Part shown: one piece after another, positions 1-9,489 of the stretch
How the letters are laid out: every line of letters begins with the position of its first letter
Position numbering within the stretch: position 1 is the stretch's first letter
NCBI RefSeq assembly: GCF_000281045.1
Contig: NW_008246077.1
Span: forward strand, 657,264-696,462
Direction: 5' to 3'
DNA length: 39,199 nucleotides
Origin: Saprolegnia diclina VS20
Lineage: Eukaryota > Oomycota > Saprolegniomycetes > Saprolegniales > Saprolegniaceae
Notes under the pieces: generated by a model
What the model was told of the DNA's origin: nothing
The model's database searches: none
The model's input: the letters and a program-made list of their open reading frames with translations, nothing else
Translations under genes and position numbers: made by a program

Positions 1-425
1 TCAACTGGTCAAGTCTAGGTTAACGTTGTTGGTTCTTGTAGAAGACGGCGAGTCGGCCATACCTTGCTACCTTGCAAGCTAAAATTTTGTGCATTCACTC
101 TAGTACTTGGGCTACGATCTTGGTTGTATGGCAGCACCGATACTTCACCTGGTATCGAACGCACTGATGGACGAAGATGAACGAGCGGTGTCTTGTTGAA
201 CCCAGTTCCCATGTCATGATCATCGGTCGTTGATCCTTGTTTCGTTTGGTGACTTCTCTCGATGGTTGCGCGTCCAGGGACCCTATTTCGCTGGCCATGG
301 CGTCGTTGACTAGAGTAGCATCGACTAAAAGCCATCCATGGCGCTAAGAACTTGTTTATACTCCGTATGTGGACGGACCGAGCTTGCCTTCAACTCAAAC
401 CTTCAACGTCGTTCGCCTTGTTGCT

Positions 426-515
426 GATTGGTCAGTGCCACGCCGTGGTCGCTGGTGTCTGTGGGCATATACTTTATCCAAGTCACTGGATTTCGCCGCC
501 GGAATTTCGACCAAT
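426..515 (+). promoter_or_regulatory. CCAAT boxes upstream of the CDF transporter gene
   Basis: An inverted CCAAT box (ATTGG) lies at 426-430 and a forward CCAAT at 511-515, about 115 and 30 bp before the first ATG of the transporter gene. CCAAT boxes are classical NF-Y sites and recur in several promoters of this window. Bases 1-425 hold only short ORFs on both strands that I do not recognise, and no gene is supported there. Confidence 0.4.
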
Positions 516-540
516 CAGCACTTGGTGAATCTTCGACATC

Positions 541-2482
541 ATGCTTTGCCTGGTCCATGCCCGTCGACTGCGCCTGCCGCCACTCGTCCGCGCACACAGC
601 CATGCGCCCCACGCCCAGAGTGACGACGCGCTCAAGATCACCCGCGTTGGCATGTACGTCAACATCGCGATGGCCGGCTGCAAGGGCGTCGTCGGCTGCG
701 CGGTCAACTCGTCGGCGCTCGTCGCGGACGCCGCCCACTCGCTCTCGGACCTACTCTCGGACTTTGTGACGCTTTGGAGCGTCAAAGTCGCGCGCTTGCC
801 GCCCGACGACAACCACCCGTATGGCTACGGCAAGTTTGAGGCCGTCGGGTCGCTTACCGTCGGCGCGATCTTGACGGGCGCCGGCGTGGCCATGGGCTGG
901 GACGCGGTGCACACGCTGCAAGAAGCCAGCGCGTTGGTCGCTGCAAACGGTGGCACGTGGGGCTATGCGGCCGCGCAAGCCGCACAGGAAGCTCTCTCGG
1001 CTGCCGAGCACGCGGGCCACTTGCACAACATTGTCGATCTCTCGGCGATTACCAGTACGACACCGTCCAACATAAGGACGCACACCTCGTAACTCGATGT
1101 TGTAGGTCTCGACACGACAACGCAATGGGGCATTGCCGCTGGCGCAGCACTGGCCTCCATCGGGGCCAAGGAGGCGTTGTACCACGCTACGGTTCGCATC
1201 GGGAAGAAGGCCAAGAGCAAGGTAAGAGACCAATGGATCAAATGTACCTAACTGTCTTGAATCGTGCATAGGTGTTGATTGCCAATGCCTGGCACCACCG
1301 TTCGGACGCGATATCGTCGTTCATTGCGCTCGGTGCGATGCCACGCTCTTGCCGACCAGTAGCTCATACTACTCTACGCAGGCGGTATCTGTGGCACGAT
1401 GGCCGGCGTGCCCCTCGTCGATCCGCGTACGGCAACGTTTCTTGATGGCGTCAACTTTTCACGATATCGGTCTAGTCGCGGGCGCCATTGTATCGTGTAT
1501 GATTGCCAAGACGGGTGTCGACATTTGCTTGGACAGGTGCGCATTTCACATACAATATTCGGTGTCGAGGTACCGCGCCTAGTGTGCGCGAACTCACGGA
1601 CAAGAGCGTCGAAGACGATATCCTCAAGCTCCTCAAAGTCACGGTACGCACCGTCGCGCGCGCGCTCTACGCTCACATGTCGCTAGTCGAGCAACGTCGA
1701 GGACGTCGTGTCGGTCAGCAACATCCGTGCGCGTCGCATGGGCCCATATACGCTTGTGGACCTCCGAGCCAATGTACGTTGCGAGACGTCGCTGGACGAA
1801 CGCTCATCTGCATGCGTAGGTACATGCTCGCACCAGTGTCTCTGCAGCCCAACAGGTACGTCCTCGACCGACGACACTAGATTCCTGACTGCGACTAGGT
1901 GGCGGCGCGCGTCAAGTCGGAGATTCTGCGCGAGTTGCCCGACGTCTCGGAGGTGCTCGTGCACATTGATGTGGCCCACAGTACGTCGTGTGCCGTCGAC
2001 CAGAGTCTATATTCCATTAGACGAGCTGGACAACTCGAATTGGGGCTCGGTGACGCCCGAAGAGACCATGCGGCCGTACCGCGAGATCAAGCGCGACGTG
2101 CTCCACGCCGTGCGCAAGATTCCCCAAGTCCAAGGCATCACCCACGTCAACGCGCATTGGGTGCCGCGCGACAACGTCACGTACGCGTCCGGCGAGACTG
2201 GTCTTGGGTACGGCACGTTTCTCGACGTGGCCATCGTCGTGAGCCCCGACCTCTCGGTGCGCGACGTGCACAAAATTGCCGCCCGCGCCCGCAAGTAAGA
2301 TTTGTTTATCTTGCGTTTTCTGAAATTTTAGTAGGGAAATCGAAAGCATCACGTATGTGGTCGAAGCCGACATCCACCTCGAGCTCTACGACGCCGAGAC
2401 CACCATTGACGACGGGAAGGACTCGCGGCTGCTCGCCGAGGCGCCGTGCTTCCGCGCGTGCCCACAGGGTCCGACGCTGTAA
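541..2482 (+). CDS. Cation diffusion facilitator (CDF) metal transporter, mitochondrial MMT-like
   Basis: Proton-coupled exporter of divalent metal (Fe, Mn or Zn) of the CDF/SLC30 family. It is split by about nine introns. The first exon (541-1054) begins with an Arg-rich stretch resembling a mitochondrial presequence. It continues with TM1-TM2 and the metal-site motif AHSLSD, followed by HPYGYGKFE, a family hallmark. Intron 1055-1105 leads to an exon ending in KKAKSK. Intron 1222-1271 precedes NAWHHRSDAISS, the TM5 metal site (HHRSD). Later exons give GGICGTMAGVPLVDP, AGAIVSCMIAKTGVDI and the C-terminal cytoplasmic domain (ELTDKSVEDDILKLLK, then VQGITHVNAHWVPRD), ending at TAA 2480-2482. The HHRSD form of the second site and the basic N-terminus point to the MMT1/2-type (iron/manganese, mitochondrial) branch. 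That assignment is inferred. Exon junctions around 1320-1480 and 1700-1905 are approximate. Confidence 0.88.
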
Positions 2483-2522
2483 CAAAGTTTCAACGTATCA
2501 AGTACAAGCCTTTTGTTTTCAT

Positions 2523-3258
2523 TTATTCCGCAGCCAATGGCGTCTTGTTTTGAGGCAAGCTGTCGAGGAGGTTCGAGAGCATCTCGACGACCTCGGGCTC
2601 GAGCGGGTCGACGTCGTTGGGGTACACGGCGCGCAGGTCGCCTGTCTGGTCGATCACAAACTTGTCAAAGTTCCACCTAAAACAGCACATTGGGGTCTAC
2701 TGGCACGACCAACTTGGATGCAAATCATCGTACGTTGGCGCGACTTCGGACGTGTAGTGCTCTTCCAGCGCGACAAAGAACGGGTGCGCGTCGGGCCCGA
2801 GGACCTTGACCTTGGACGTGATCGGGAACTCGACCTTGTACTCGGTGCGGTAGAACGCTTCGACTTCCTCCTCGTCGCCAGGCTAGTTGCATGTCGTGAA
2901 CGAGTTTGCAGTGCTGCCCTGTAGTACCTCTTGGCCGCCAAAGTCGTTGGATGGCACGGCGAGGACCGTGAGCCCTCGGTCCTTGAGCTGCGCGTAGAGC
3001 TGTTGCATCGAGCCGAGCTGCGGCGTGAAGCCGCACTTGGACGCTGTGTTGGCGACCTAGCCATCGTAGCATGAGCAAGCAGCAAGGACGACGTAGCCGT
3101 CGTACGAGGATGACGCGGTTCTCAAAGAGGCTCGGCGCGAGGAGCTCGTCGCTGTCGATGGCTTTGAACTGCTTGAGCTTGCGCTGGAAGACCTTCTTGT
3201 TCTCGCCGTACGCGCGCGAGCCCACGGCGCGGCGCAGCGTGACCACTCGGCGAAACAT
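2523..3258 (-). CDS. Glutathione peroxidase, cysteine type
   Basis: Thioredoxin-fold peroxidase that reduces H2O2 and lipid hydroperoxides using glutathione or thioredoxin. Three introns are visible on the minus strand. The basic N-terminus (MFRRVVTLRRAVGSRAYGEN) looks like a mitochondrial presequence. Exon 1 ends in ENRVIL and joins VANTASKCGFTPQLGS. This carries the peroxidatic residue as Cys (TGC), not Sec. The catalytic Gln lies in VPSNDFGGQE and the Trp/Asn pair in APTWNFDKFVIDQTG, so all four active-site residues are present. The family motif PITSKVKVLGPDAHPFF also fits. The protein ends LPQNKTPLAAE at stop 2523-2525. It converges with the CDF gene, leaving only 40 bp between the two stop codons. 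The ATG at 3258 is the only in-frame start. Confidence 0.9.
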
Positions 3259-3964
3259 GGCCAAAAATCAAACTAAAAAACCCAGCAAACCGACTAAACA
3301 TTTGAGTTAGTCGACTACAAAGCTCAACTATAGCACACGACACACCTTGTAAGATTCCGTAGACGCTGCGCAGAACCACCCTGGTCTGCGTGCACAGAAG
3401 ATAAAGAGACTGATGCGAGTCTTCGCCCGTCGTATTGGCGCAGTATGCGTCCTGCTAGCGATTGATCGAATGATTAGTTAGTCGCTAACATTTGAGCATC
3501 ACGCAGATCCTTTAAATAATTACCTCTTAATATAGATATAGTGCAATAAATAATGTAACCCTGCATTGAATGAGAATATAACCTCTGAAACATGATGCTA
3601 GTCAACAGGAACCAGAATCAAATCGGGTGCAATCTTCGTGGAAGCGGGCACGCGGTAGGAAGCGCTCAGCCTGTCTGGCGCCTGTCTTCGTGTCTCGACT
3701 TGTCCTACGTACTACAGAGCACGATCCGCATTCGCATGTGGCGTGATCGAAAGAGATGGTCTTCGTTGCTGCGAGCTGGTCCGTGTACCCACAACGTTTC
3801 CTCTACGTCAGCCCTTCACGCGTCGTATCAGCGCAGCTGATCAGCATGGCTGTGATGAAGCTGTTGCAGAAGAGCCCAACGCTACTGACTACCTACATAA
3901 CCACGCGACAGAGCCAAACGTCTTTGTGATTGCAGGTAGATAGTCTACTACAGTCAAGTACATC
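3259..3964. other. Intergenic stretch with no supported gene
   Basis: About 700 bp between the start of the peroxidase and the stop of the mucin-like gene. It contains an AT-rich patch (about 3470-3600) that is unusual for this GC-rich window and fits a promoter. The longest open frames (for example 3592-3840 on +) resemble no family I know, and their codon use is unlike the neighbouring genes. Confidence 0.5.
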
Positions 3965-4810
3965 CTAAATCTCGCACGACTGCGAGTAGCGGCCGCCGTA
4001 GTCGCTGCTCGTGTCACTAAACGAGTCGGTCGAGTACGCAACGTCCGAGTTGGCCGAGTGGAGACTGTACTGCGAGTCGAAAATGTCCGAGTCGGTTTGG
4101 AATGACGGGATGTGCGAGTAGCCGCTCTCGGCCGAGAAGGACGCTTCGTTCGGCGCCGCGACAGACGACGGGTACTCGTAGTGCTGCATCGAGTACATGG
4201 GCGGCGGTGGCTCCACGACGTCGAATGCTGGGTTCCCAAACGGCGTCATGTCGTACTGCGCTGTGAGCCGCCCCGAGAGTGTCACGACGTTGTGGCCTGA
4301 CCGGAACGTATCGAGCGGACTCAAACCCGACTTTTTGTCAAACTCGTAGTCGCTCACGCGCTGCCGGCTCTTGGCGAGCGTATACGATATACCAACCGCG
4401 AGCACCATGACGAGGCCGCAGCCGCCACCAATGAGCGCATACGTCATCGTGTCATTGTCATCGGAAGCGACGGCGACAGCGGTCGTCGGCGCCGGGCGTG
4501 TCATGCCGCGTGTCGTTGGCGCCGGCGTCGGCTCTTCGGTCGTCGGCTCTGGCGTTGCGGTGGTTGGCGGCGGTGTTGGTGGCGGTGTCGTGGTCGGCAG
4601 CACCGTTGTCGTCGGTGCGGGCGTCGTTGTAGGCGGTGCTGTCGTGGTGGGCACCGGTGTCGTAGTCGGGGCCGCTGTCGTCGTCGGCACGGGCGTCTCG
4701 GTGGTCGGCGCCGGCGTCGTCGTCACCGGCACGATCGAGGGTGCACTTGTGTTGGTCTTGGCCTCGGCCAGTACCAGCAGCGCGACGACAAAGGCAAGGA
4801 ACGCCCGCAT
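3965..4810 (-). CDS. Mucin-like Thr/Pro-rich type I membrane protein
   Basis: A 281-residue intron-free protein not assigned to a named family. Residues 1-17 form a clear signal peptide (MRAFLAFVVALLVLAEA). Residues about 20-110 are repeats of the form TTTxxP, a dense O-glycosylation substrate as in mucins and oomycete surface proteins. One transmembrane helix follows (about 122-145, starting YALIGGGCGLVMVLAVG). A cytoplasmic tail of about 135 residues is rich in Ser, Tyr and Asp, with several Tyr-containing acidic motifs such as SDYEF, QHYEYP and SSDYGG. The architecture suggests a cell-surface adhesin or sensor with a phosphorylatable tail, which is inference only. A TATA-like CTTATATTTC lies about 30 bp upstream of the ATG on the minus strand. 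Confidence 0.8.
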   Translation of the reverse strand: MRAFLAFVVALLVLAEAKTNTSAPSIVPVTTTPAPTTETPVPTTTAAPTTTPVPTTTAPPTTTPAPTTTVLPTTTPPPTPPPTTATPEPTTEEPTPAPTTRGMTRPAPTTAVAVASDDNDTMTYALIGGGCGLVMVLAVGISYTLAKSRQRVSDYEFDKKSGLSPLDTFRSGHNVVTLSGRLTAQYDMTPFGNPAFDVVEPPPPMYSMQHYEYPSSVAAPNEASFSAESGYSHIPSFQTDSDIFDSQYSLHSANSDVAYSTDSFSDTSSDYGGRYSQSCEI

Positions 4811-5017
4811 CGATGCACTCTATTACGCTGGTGGAAATGAAATATAAGCACGCGGCGAAGGCGCGCCGAACCTGCGCAGCTGCGGCGCCCCGCCGACAGA
4901 CCATGCGCAGTAACATGAGATCCCACTCTCGTAACACCCGCCGGGGTCGTCCACCGCTCCTACACGCCGCCATTGACGACTTCTACCAATTCGAAGGACG
5001 TCTGTAGGAGACAATAG

Positions 5018-5527
5018 AACAGGGTTCCATCGGCACTGCTTGTCGTCGTCATCGCCGCAGCGCCCCTCGGCCATCGACCGCCATTGCCCCAGGGGCCAAA
5101 GTATCTTTGACAGTACGTGTCACCACCACATGTCCTTTCTACGCACACTCGCTCGGCGCCGCCCCGTTCGAATGCAGGCCGCCCTTGCGGTCATCCCACG
5201 GTGCAGAGAGGCGGATGGTTCGATCTCGGATTCGAGCTCGCGGCAGCGAACCCTCCCGTGCATTGGTGTTGCGGGATGTCGAGCTAAAGTGCAAACTGCA
5301 AATTCTCGTCTCTTTCTTTCGCGATCAGACGAGATCTGTTGACCCGACACGACGACAACGGCGCCTGGCCCGCGTTGATTGTGGCCGCAACGTGGGATAT
5401 CACGGCGGCTGTCACGGTGCCGATCGCCGGCTCACCTGTCTCGCCCGACCCCACAACCACCAGCGCCCACCAGATGAGCTCACGCCCGCAACAAGAGCTT
5501 AGTGCCAAGTGGCTCCACGAGATTTAG
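5018..5527 (+). CDS. Uncertain small spliced gene, possible membrane protein
   Basis: One reading frame between 5018 and 5527 has the GC-rich third positions typical of genes here. It opens after an intron-like acceptor (ACAATAG ending at 5017) with a hydrophobic run SALLVVVIAAAPLG. A TGA near 5107 breaks it and I cannot resolve that with a good intron. It continues through GGWFDLGFELAAANPP and then needs a 51 nt intron (about 5278-5328, donor GTCGAG, acceptor ATCAG). It ends NGAWPALIVAATWDITAAV followed by a polar tail and TAG at 5525-5527. This would put it tail to tail with NOP14, 43 bp apart, like other pairs here. A competing minus-strand ORF (5284-5508) cannot be excluded. I do not recognise the product and the start is unknown. 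Confidence 0.25.
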
Positions 5528-5570
5528 CGTGTAATACATCAAGAGTGGTTTAATTTTAGTGTGCAGGCAT

Positions 5571-8186
5571 CTACTTTTTACTAACACGGCGCTTCTTGGC
5601 GAGGCCGGCGCCGCCGCCCTTGAGGAGCTCGCCGCCCTTGCGCACCTGCTGGTTGAAGGTCGCGTTCTGCTGCTCCATCCACGACCGAATCTCCTTTTGC
5701 TTGGCGTTCTTCTCGGTTTGCCAGTTGGCGCGCTCTTCGTCGCGCTGGCGTGCGAGGAACGCCGCGTCGCGCCGAAGCTCGCGGCTCGCACCCTTGCGCT
5801 CGCGCTTGACCTGGCGCTGGAGCTGCTTGAGCTGCGCCTTCTCACGGTCCGTTGTCTTGTCCTTGCGCATCGCGTAGTTTTCGTCAAACTTGGGCACGAA
5901 CGACGGCAGCACCGTCGGCGCAAACGTCTGGAGACGCAGCGGCTTGCGCGTTTGGAGCGCGTTCTTCATGGTCGTCTGCAGCAGCGTGAGCGTCGCTTCG
6001 AGGCGACCGTTGGTCGCCGGCAGGTGCTTGGCGTGAATGGCCTTGAGGAGGCGCTCGATCGGCGCGAGAAGCTCGTTGACCGACGGCAGCGATGCGTACT
6101 GCGCCGCCGCCACGTCAATAAAGCTCAAGAGACCGTGGAAGAGCGCCGCCGACATGGCTTCGTTGGGCAGCGGCGTGTGCAGCGGGAGCAGCGGGAAGCT
6201 CGCCGCGTCCTTGTTGTCCTCGACCCACGCGTTGATCGATTCGATCCACCAGCTGCTCTCAGGGTTGCCAAGGAGCTCGACGAGCGAGTTGAGCGCGTAG
6301 AGCACCTCAGGCGAAAACTTCTTCTTCTCGCGCGTCATGTGCAAGCTCAAGCCGACGCAGAAGAGCGCGCTGCGCACATCGCTGGCCGACGCGATCGGCG
6401 CCTTCGCCAGCGCCTGCCCAATAAGGAGCTCAATCGGCGACAAGACGTTGTGGCGGAGATCCGTGACGGGGAACACCGAGAGCGCCACGCGCAGAAGGAG
6501 CAGGTCGCGCATGTCGGGCCACGGCATCGTCTTCTTCTTCGAAAGCTTCTTCTGGAGCGCTGTGAGGTAGTCGCGGAAGAGCGCGCCGGCGTGTTCTGGA
6601 AACTCCTGCGCCGTGTCGAAAATGTGGCCCGCGAGGTGGTGCAAGTCGGCGCCAAACTTGTCGTAGTTGGCCGCGTACTTGAGGAACTGGCGCAAGAGCA
6701 CCGCAAAGAGCTTCTTCATCAACGCCTGGTTGGCCGCGCTGAGCTTGGGCGAGTAGTACTTGCGCAAGCGCTCAATGATGACGTTGCGGTCCGTCGCGTT
6801 GTGCGCGTACTTGGAGAAGAGCGCCGCGAGCTCTGCTGGCGTCGTCGGACACTCGAGCACGTACGGGATCTCCTTGGCCGCGTCCGCGCGCTTCTTCTGG
6901 GCACGGGCGAGGGCTTCCTCGTCGACTTCTTCTTCTTCGTCGTCGTCATCCTCTTCCTCGTCGTCGTCTTCGTCACCTTCTTCGTTGTCATCGTCCTCAT
7001 CATCTTCCAGATCGCCATCCTCGTCGTCATCTTCATCTTCGTCATCTTCTTCCTCGTCGTCCTCGGCCTTGTCTTCCTGGTCGTCGTCGTTCTCGGCGTC
7101 GCTCTCGTTGGTTTGGTTGAACTGCTGGTCGATCTGGTAGTCGTCGTTGAGCGAGTCGTCCGTGGCCGGCGGCGGGCGCATCAGAATGAACTTGGGCTGC
7201 TTCTTGCCGCCCTTTTTCTTTGTCGCCTTCTTGGCCGTCTCGGTGTCGCTCTCGTCTTCGCCGTTCATGCGCGCGATCCGCTGCTTCTCGAGCTCGGCAA
7301 GCTTTTCGTGCTCCTTCTTGGCAATCTCTTCGGGCGAGAGGTTGCGCTCGGTGGCTTTGGCCTTGGCTTCCATCGAGAGGAGGCGCGCCATCTTGTCGAA
7401 TTCATCGAGCTCGCCACGCGCTTCGGGCGTCCGATCGGCCTTCTTGGGCCGGAACGACAGCATCTTTTGAAAGTCGGCAAACTCGGCGTCGAGGACCTCG
7501 GTCGTCTCGTCCTGGTTGGCCTTGTTCTTCTGCTTCTCCGCCTTGTACATCTTGCTCTTCATCATAACTTCGTGCATGATCTCTTCGTGCGTCTTCTTCT
7601 TCGCGGGTTCGTCGCCATTTGCAGCGGCGCCGCCACCAAAGTGGAGCTGGTTTACGAGCTCGCGCCCGAGCTTGTTCTCGAACGCACGGTCTTCTTCGTC
7701 CATGTCACTGCCATGCCCGTCCGGGCCGTCAAACGCGTCATAGTCGTCGATCTTCTGGCCACGATGCGTCAGAAACTCCTCTTCGTTGTCGTCGTTCTCG
7801 TCGGCGAGGTTGAACTTGGAGGCGTTGCGCTGCTGCTGGTACTGCTTCTTGCGCTCTGTCTGGAAGCGCGCGAGCATCTTGTCTTCGAGCGACATGTCTT
7901 CGCTCTGTTCGCCAAGACGGCGATCCTTGAACTCGTTGTTCTTCTTGCGCGTCTGGAACTGCTTGAGCAGCGTTTGGCGGCGGCGGTCCTCGGCCTGCGC
8001 GCGGGCTTGGGCCACGTTGCGACCTTGGCCCTTGATGCGCTTCCCGAGCACCTCGTACTTGGAGCGCGAGTTGGACTGCACGTCAAAGGCGTTGCTCTTG
8101 GCGCGGCCAAAGGTCTTGGCGCCGGCCTTGGCCTTGGCCTTGGCGCCGACGCGGCCGACTGCTTGCATGCGCTCCTTCTTCCCCAT
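5571..8186 (-). CDS. NOP14: Nucleolar protein 14 (NOP14), small-subunit processome
   Basis: An uninterrupted 871-residue frame. NOP14 is a U3/SSU-processome component needed for 18S rRNA maturation and 40S export in the nucleolus. The N-terminal half has the NOP14 hallmarks: SNAFDVQSNSRSKYEVLGK, MLARFQTERKKQYQ, the segment FNLADENDDNEEEFLTHRGQ and HEEIMHEVMMKSKMYKAEKQ. Residues about 355-425 are an extreme Asp/Glu tract, also usual in the family. The C-terminal half carries the helical region of the NOP14 domain and a Lys/Arg-rich tail ending RRVSKK. The length matches yeast and human NOP14 (about 810-860). The ATG at 8186 gives MGKKERMQ. It is the only long intronless gene in the window. It is divergent from the enkurin gene. 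Confidence 0.95.
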   Translation of the reverse strand: MGKKERMQAVGRVGAKAKAKAGAKTFGRAKSNAFDVQSNSRSKYEVLGKRIKGQGRNVAQARAQAEDRRRQTLLKQFQTRKKNNEFKDRRLGEQSEDMSLEDKMLARFQTERKKQYQQQRNASKFNLADENDDNEEEFLTHRGQKIDDYDAFDGPDGHGSDMDEEDRAFENKLGRELVNQLHFGGGAAANGDEPAKKKTHEEIMHEVMMKSKMYKAEKQKNKANQDETTEVLDAEFADFQKMLSFRPKKADRTPEARGELDEFDKMARLLSMEAKAKATERNLSPEEIAKKEHEKLAELEKQRIARMNGEDESDTETAKKATKKKGGKKQPKFILMRPPPATDDSLNDDYQIDQQFNQTNESDAENDDDQEDKAEDDEEEDDEDEDDDEDGDLEDDEDDDNEEGDEDDDEEEDDDDEEEEVDEEALARAQKKRADAAKEIPYVLECPTTPAELAALFSKYAHNATDRNVIIERLRKYYSPKLSAANQALMKKLFAVLLRQFLKYAANYDKFGADLHHLAGHIFDTAQEFPEHAGALFRDYLTALQKKLSKKKTMPWPDMRDLLLLRVALSVFPVTDLRHNVLSPIELLIGQALAKAPIASASDVRSALFCVGLSLHMTREKKKFSPEVLYALNSLVELLGNPESSWWIESINAWVEDNKDAASFPLLPLHTPLPNEAMSAALFHGLLSFIDVAAAQYASLPSVNELLAPIERLLKAIHAKHLPATNGRLEATLTLLQTTMKNALQTRKPLRLQTFAPTVLPSFVPKFDENYAMRKDKTTDREKAQLKQLQRQVKRERKGASRELRRDAAFLARQRDEERANWQTEKNAKQKEIRSWMEQQNATFNQQVRKGGELLKGGGAGLAKKRRVSKK

Positions 8187-8339
8187 CGTCGTATTGCTTG
8201 GGTTCAAACTGCAATTACCAGTCGCCAACAAAAAACAAAACCCACCAACCATTGCAAGGCTCGCGTTTCTGCCAATCGCATGGCGCGAAAAAAGAGCCAA
8301 TCAACGGTGACAATAGATCCTCCGGATAATGCGTGACGT
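8187..8339. promoter_or_regulatory. Bidirectional promoter, NOP14 / enkurin gene
   Basis: A 153 bp spacer between divergent start codons. It contains forward CCAAT boxes at 8272-8276 and 8297-8301 and an A-rich stretch at about 8229-8240. No TATA box is evident. The spacing and paired CCAAT boxes suggest a shared promoter, so a ribosome-assembly gene and a flagellar gene may be co-driven here. Confidence 0.5.
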
Positions 8340-9338
8340 ATGCGGACGCTCAGATCGAAGATGGCAGCGACGTGGCGAGTTGGGCGGACGAACGACTCGT
8401 CGGGCGTCGCAGCCGCGCTGCGCCCGAGCACCGGGTACCGCGAAGACATGATCAAGCGGGGCGTGGCGCCGAGGGACTTTGTCAAGGAGAACCGCAAGCG
8501 CATCCAGCTCAAGCAGGCCGAGCAGGCGCAGAAGAAGGCCGAGGACGAAGCCAAGGCGAATGCCAAGCGCGCGACCGAGAGCTTCAAAATCAAGCGCTTT
8601 GAGCGCGCAGCCTCGCGTGTTGGCAGCTACGACGGAGATGACCGCTCGAGCACGAGCAGCCAACACTCGCGGTATACGACCCATCGACGCGAGTACAACA
8701 AGGCCCGCGTCCCGACCCAAGACGAGCTTCGCGAGCGCGACCGGCAGCTCAAGGAGGCCCAGAACCGGCAACAAGTCGATTTCATCAACTCGAATGCGTG
8801 GGAGGTCATCCAAAAGGCGCCCAAGAAGCCTGCACCGACGGCCGCCGAGCTCTGGGACATCGAGTCGAGGCGACATCAGAGCTTTGGCCAAGTCCCGAGC
8901 TACCTCCGTGAGCGCAAGGCTGCGGTACGCCGTCAAGATGCACCTCTCGTAGCCTATGGAAGTGGTGGTAGTGGGCGAAAGAAGAAGAGGACCGCCGCAT
9001 GAACCTTCCGGACCCCGACTGCCCGCCTGGGATGGTGCTCATGCCCGACGACGACCGCTTGGATACATTGGCGACGCTGCGCGAGAATATCCTTTGGACG
9101 ATGCTTCCTTTGTATCTCTGAATATGACTCTAGTAGCCTTGACGGCGCCAAACGCTATGAAGCGGCGCGCCGACAGATGAACCAGCTGCCGCTGCGCATC
9201 GAGACACCGAGCCAGATCCGCCGCAAGCAGGCGCTCGAGACCAAAATGCAAGAGATCGAAGATGCCATCAAGGTCTTCGACAAGCCCAAGGTGTTTATGC
9301 TGCCCGAAGCGCTCACCGAGTCGACAACGAGCGCCTAA
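8340..9338 (+). CDS. Enkurin-domain protein (axonemal)
   Basis: Enkurin proteins are found in motile cilia and flagella and tether signalling or structural partners to axonemal microtubules. Two introns. Exon 1 (8340-8924; an in-frame second ATG lies at 8361) encodes a charged, coiled-coil-like N-terminal region with TGYREDMIKRGVAPRDFVKE and SFGQVPSYLRERKAA. Intron 8925-8971 is an ordinary 47 nt GTAC-TAG intron. Exon 2 reads WAKEEEDRRMNLPDPDCPPG, GMVLMPDDDRLDTLATLRE. A second intron, 9087-9153, has AT-AC ends (see its own entry). Exon 3 gives SYEAARRQMNQLPLRIETPS and QIRRKQALETKMQEIEDAIK, ending with KPKVFM. Together these form a full C-terminal enkurin domain, ending at TAA 9336-9338. Expression is probably tied to zoospore flagella (inference). 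Confidence 0.88.
9087..9153 (+). other. U12-type AT-AC intron in the enkurin gene
   Basis: A 67 nt intron that begins ATATCCTTT, matching the minor-spliceosome AT-AC 5' splice-site consensus, and ends CAAAC. CCTTGAC (9137-9143) matches the U12 branch-site core CCTTRAC. Its branch A at 9142 is 11 nt from the 3' end, within the usual 10-16 nt. Removing it joins GAG-A to GC-TAT, restoring an open frame and an ungapped enkurin domain. The only GT-AG alternative would be 22-25 nt long and would insert about a dozen extra residues in the conserved region. Confidence 0.78.
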
Positions 9339-9355
9339 TCCACTCTCCATATGAT

Positions 9356-9425
9356 CCTATCCAATTCTATCCAATTCTATCCTATCCTATCCTATCCTAT
9401 CCTATCCTATCCTATCCTATCCTAT
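9356..9425 (+). repeat. (CCTAT)n microsatellite
   Basis: Nine perfect CCTAT units at 9381-9425, preceded by one further CCTAT (9356-9360) and two copies of the variant decamer CCAATTCTAT (9361-9380). It lies in the 151 bp between the convergent enkurin and SBDS stop codons, within both probable 3' UTRs. Confidence 0.95.
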
Positions 9426-9489
9426 CCTTGTGATTCAAAACCGAATCCAAACTCAAAAGGAGATATTAGCTGCTGGACATTGCTTCTTC

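Noticed and set aside
2900..3060. Selenocysteine form of glutathione peroxidase
   Set aside because: The catalytic codon in the TASKCGFTP motif is TGC, a normal cysteine codon. No SECIS element is needed.
5559..8336. A 925-residue open frame on the plus strand
   Set aside because: It is exactly antisense to NOP14 and is Leu/Val/Arg-rich. It arises because the GC-rich codon use of NOP14 leaves few stops on the opposite strand.
9111..9135. A 22-25 nt GT-AG intron in the enkurin gene
   Set aside because: It keeps the frame but is shorter than any credible intron here and inserts about twelve residues into the conserved enkurin domain. The AT-AC solution fits better.
9356..9425. Telomere-like repeat
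   Set aside because: The unit is CCTAT, not the CCCTAAA or CCCTAA telomere type. It sits between two genes, so it is an ordinary microsatellite.
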